Positions 5,211-6,701 of a stretch of DNA of 6,701 nt are shown piece after piece. The stretch spans positions 1 through 6,701 of the forward strand of contig DASVCZ010000024.1 in assembly GCA_036381335.1 (NCBI GenBank), in the 5' to 3' direction. Within the stretch, counting starts at the first letter, position 1. Every line of letters starts with the position of its first letter. This stretch comes from DASVCZ01 sp036381335. GTDB lineage: Bacteria; Patescibacteriota; Microgenomatia; UBA1400; PJMF01. A program made the translations under genes and the position numbers. The notes under the pieces were generated by a model. That model was given only the letters and a program-made list of their open reading frames with translations, was not told the origin of the DNA and searched no databases.

Positions 5211-5789
5211 ATGTTTAATCTAAAACTTCACCACTCCGACAAATACGCCAACGTCATCATTCGTGTGATTGCCTGGAAAATTGACATGTTGGTTTTAAAT
5301 TTACCTTTCCTATTTGTGATCTATGTCATGTTGTCTCAACCTAACATTACTGACGGCGTCACCAATTTCTTTTACTTAGTGGCGTATGTAATGTTGCCCT
5401 TGTTATTCGTCCAATTCTTGTACCATTTTTACTGCATTTCCACTTGGGGTAAAACTTTAGGTAAAGCCATTGTTGGCCTTGAAGTTGCCGACGATAAGGG
5501 CAAGCTGTTGACGAGAACTCAAGCCTTTATGCGCGAAAACGTAACCAAGGGAGTCAGCGCTGTCTTATTAGGTGTTGGGTTTTGGGCTGTGGCGTTTAAT
5601 AGAAATCACCAAGCCTGGCACGATGAGTTTGTAGGGAGCTACGTCTATAAAAAAGAAAATCGGTGGCTTTTAGGTTTGCTGGCAGTTTTCGGTTTAATAG
5701 CCGTGTATGCTGTCGTCAGTGTCTGGCTCTTCCAAATGGCTGTAACCTCACCGCTGGTAGGTGAAATTAAAACGTACTTACCATTTTAG
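5211..5789 (+). CDS. RDD-family membrane protein
   Basis: The 192-residue protein shows the RDD layout. R18 and D25 lie in the first helix (R-V-I-A-W-K-I-D), the central cytoplasmic motif is W79-G-K-T-L-G-K-A-I-V-G-L-E-V92, and the late motif N132-H-Q-A-W-H-D138 matches the family's R-R-Q-A-L-H-D. Hydrophobic segments are at about 18-40, 55-76, 113-129 and 152-176. The fourth is followed by a short tail. The role of RDD proteins is mostly unknown; some have been linked to ion transport. The ATG is 4 nt after the previous stop with no ribosome site, so it looks coupled to the upstream membrane-protein gene, with which it may work. It ends 8 nt from the stop of the convergent gene. Confidence 0.85.
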   Translation: MFNLKLHHSDKYANVIIRVIAWKIDMLVLNLPFLFVIYVMLSQPNITDGVTNFFYLVAYVMLPLLFVQFLYHFYCISTWGKTLGKAIVGLEVADDKGKLLTRTQAFMRENVTKGVSAVLLGVGFWAVAFNRNHQAWHDEFVGSYVYKKENRWLLGLLAVFGLIAVYAVVSVWLFQMAVTSPLVGEIKTYLPF

Positions 5790-5797
5790 ATTAGGGC

Positions 5798-6148
5798 CTA
5801 CTTTGTTTTTGGTTGTGTTTGTCTAGCCTTCACTTTTTCCAAGGAATACATTAAACGTTCGTGCAGGTTGATGTTCTTGATCCGGGCAAAGCGGAGAATT
5901 GTCAATAAAATATCGCCCAACTCTTGTTCGTAACTCTCATCTTGTTGAGCAGCTAAATTGGTTTTTTTACGTCCGTGCTCTGCCAGGTAGGCCCGAGCCA
6001 TTTCACCTAGTTCTTCTAGGAGTCCCAAAATCATAATCGAACCAAATTCTTTAGAATAGCGCTTGCCTTTATCTATTTCATCGAGAACGCGAAAGTATTG
6101 GCTAAAGGGAGTCTGGTGATACGGTTGTTTTTTCTTACTCATATCCAT
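5798..6148 (-). CDS. MazG-like nucleotide pyrophosphohydrolase
   Basis: This 116-residue protein is a single-domain all-alpha NTP pyrophosphohydrolase of the MazG/dUTPase-like superfamily. The metal-binding helices are visible as E45-E-L-G-E49 (EExxE) and E76-L-G-D79 (ExxD), followed by a basic helix with K105, K107 and R109. Such enzymes hydrolyse nucleoside triphosphates to monophosphate and pyrophosphate, often to remove non-canonical nucleotides; the substrate here cannot be told. Its length is typical of the short single-domain members, not of full-length tandem MazG. The start may be the ATG at 6148 or the next one at 6142 (MSKKKQ). The -10 box ends just 3 nt before the first, so a leaderless mRNA starting at 6142 fits better. 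No ribosome site is seen. Confidence 0.8.
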   Translation of the reverse strand: MDMSKKKQPYHQTPFSQYFRVLDEIDKGKRYSKEFGSIMILGLLEELGEMARAYLAEHGRKKTNLAAQQDESYEQELGDILLTILRFARIKNINLHERLMYSLEKVKARQTQPKTK

Positions 6149-6151
6149 TAT

Positions 6152-6180
6152 TGTATACCATGCGCCTAATTTTTGGGTAA
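6152..6180 (-). promoter_or_regulatory. Promoter of the MazG-like gene
   Basis: On the minus strand an extended -10, TGGTATACA (6152-6160), lies 17 nt from TTACCC (6175-6180), a weak -35. The predicted RNA start falls near 6145, almost on the start codon. Confidence 0.4.
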
Positions 6181-6195
6181 TGTACGGGTTATCTC

Positions 6196-6224
6196 TTTAC
6201 AGGAACCTCAATCCAGTATATTCT
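6196..6224 (+). promoter_or_regulatory. Possible promoter for the leader ORF and dnaG
   Basis: TTTACA (6196-6201) is followed after 15 nt by TATATT (6217-6222) or after 17 nt by TATTCT (6219-6224). Transcription would start near 6230, just before the small ORF at 6243. The remainder of the 6149-6406 spacer shows no RNA gene, hairpin or repeat that I can support. Confidence 0.35.
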
Positions 6225-6242
6225 AGAGGTGGAGTTACTGCT

Positions 6243-6410
6243 ATGCTAAGGAACACATTGAAAAACTCCCATCACCCTACTTTCGCATCTCTTTGGTCAA
6301 AAAGAACTGGTTTTTCCTCCTCAGATAACAATGGCTATCATCGTCGTCGAAACCACCCTTTTTGCCACAAATATATAACAAAATTAGCGGTAATAGGAAT
6401 TTCTCAATGA
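6243..6410 (+). CDS. Possible 55-residue leader ORF overlapping dnaG
   Basis: An ATG at 6243 has the ribosome site GAGGTGGAG (6226-6234, 8 nt spacing). The frame runs to a TGA at 6408-6410 that overlaps the dnaG ATG as ATGA. The product would be basic and rich in His, Asn, Ser and Arg (G-Y-H-R-R-R-N-H near the middle, then C and H), with a hydrophobic end. It resembles no family I know and is not ribosomal protein S21, which often precedes dnaG. The good ribosome site and the stop-start overlap support translation; the unusual composition argues against a folded protein. A longer frame from 6180 lacks a ribosome site. Confidence 0.35.
   Translation: MLRNTLKNSHHPTFASLWSKRTGFSSSDNNGYHRRRNHPFCHKYITKLAVIGISQ
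6395..6398 (+). promoter_or_regulatory. Ribosome binding site of dnaG
   Basis: AGGA lies 8 nt before the ATG at 6407 and supports that start independently of any coupling to the leader ORF. Confidence 0.6.
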
Positions 6411-6701
6411 GTTCTCAGATTCAAGAGGTCAAGCAAGCATCGGATATCATTCAAGTCATTGGTGAGCGAGTGGAGTTAAAACGGTCGGGAAGTAACTTTC
6501 GCGGTTTGTGTCCTTTTCATAGTGAAAAAAGTCCTTCATTTTTTGTGAGTGAAGTCTTGCAACGTTATAAGTGTTTTGGCTGTGGTGAAAGTGGCGACGC
6601 CTTTACCTTTTTGGAAAAGTATGAAGGCATGACTTTCTCGGAAGCCTTGCGCACCTTAGCTGATCAAGCGGGTATTACTCTCAAGGAAGTCCACCGGACC
6701 C
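6407..6701 (+). CDS. dnaG: DNA primase DnaG, N-terminal part (cut by the window end)
   Basis: The 98 visible codons cover the N-terminal zinc-binding domain of bacterial primase, which recognises template DNA and helps start the RNA primers for lagging-strand replication. The zinc ligands C35, H38, C56 and C59 are all present in C-P-F-H and C-F-G-C. The flanking conserved parts are also there: V24-E-L-K-R-S-G-S-N-F-R-G-L-C, H38-S-E-K-S-P-S-F and G63-D-A-F-T-F-L-E, then F77-S-E-A-L-R-T-L-A. The catalytic TOPRIM and helicase-binding domains lie beyond the window. The start has an AGGA ribosome site and is shared with the stop of a possible leader ORF. Confidence 0.95.
   Translation, partial: MSSQIQEVKQASDIIQVIGERVELKRSGSNFRGLCPFHSEKSPSFFVSEVLQRYKCFGCGESGDAFTFLEKYEGMTFSEALRTLADQAGITLKEVHRT

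Noticed and set aside
6180..6242. Longer form of the leader ORF from ATG 6180
   Set aside because: No ribosome site, and it would begin before the candidate promoter; 6243 is the better start.
6149..6406. rpsU or a structured RNA before dnaG
   Set aside because: No S21-like residues in any frame and no stable hairpin or riboswitch-like core that I could see.
1..6701. CRISPR array, transposase, integrase, toxin-antitoxin or defence operon
   Set aside because: No regularly spaced repeats, no terminal inverted repeats with an ORF, and no recognisable protein of these classes. The MazG-like protein has no MazEF partner nearby and is a housecleaning-type enzyme.

Overview
The window looks like a compact chromosomal segment of a small-genome bacterium. 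Candidate-phyla-radiation (Patescibacteria, Microgenomates-like) is my best guess. That is inference from the style of the proteins (a glycine-rich loop after the first membrane helix, a Pro/Ser-rich secreted protein, an RDD protein), the tight gene packing, the few Shine-Dalgarno sites and the near-leaderless starts. No rRNA or other decisive marker is present.

Left part (1-1320): a putative zinc metallopeptidase (75-770, HEVYH motif). A well-formed twin-arginine signal peptide precedes it in another frame (10-66), joined at a T TTG GGG heptamer, so the gene is either broken, mis-sequenced or frameshifted on purpose. A 16-codon ORF with a strong ribosome site overlaps its stop. Convergent to it lies an unrecognised 108-residue gene (789-1115, minus), which starts only 22 nt after a tRNA-Ser(GGA) gene on the same strand.

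Middle part (1321-2720): a short-chain flavodoxin (1322-1789, plus) lies between two minus-strand tRNA-Ser genes, GGA at 1138-1220 and GCT at 1843-1928. A degenerate tRNA 3'-end-like stretch (about 1796-1831) follows the second. A secreted protein with an Ig-like domain and a Pro/Ser-rich tail is at 2065-2712.

Right part (2721-5789): an apparent operon runs from a good sigma70-type promoter (2723-2750) through an enolase-family gene (2803-4062), a multi-pass membrane protein (4067-5206) and an RDD-family membrane protein (5211-5789). Gaps are 4 nt and the two downstream genes lack visible ribosome sites. The enolase keeps all metal and catalytic residues but deviates at several otherwise near-invariant positions.

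End (5790-6701): a MazG-like nucleotide pyrophosphohydrolase on the minus strand converges on the operon. Beyond a roughly 260-nt spacer, which contains a possible 55-codon leader ORF, the window ends in the first 98 codons of dnaG primase with an intact zinc-ribbon motif.

The strongest items for a second look are the frameshifted Tat signal, the divergent enolase and the small ORF coupled to dnaG by an ATGA overlap. No CRISPR array, transposase, integrase or recognisable defence system was seen.
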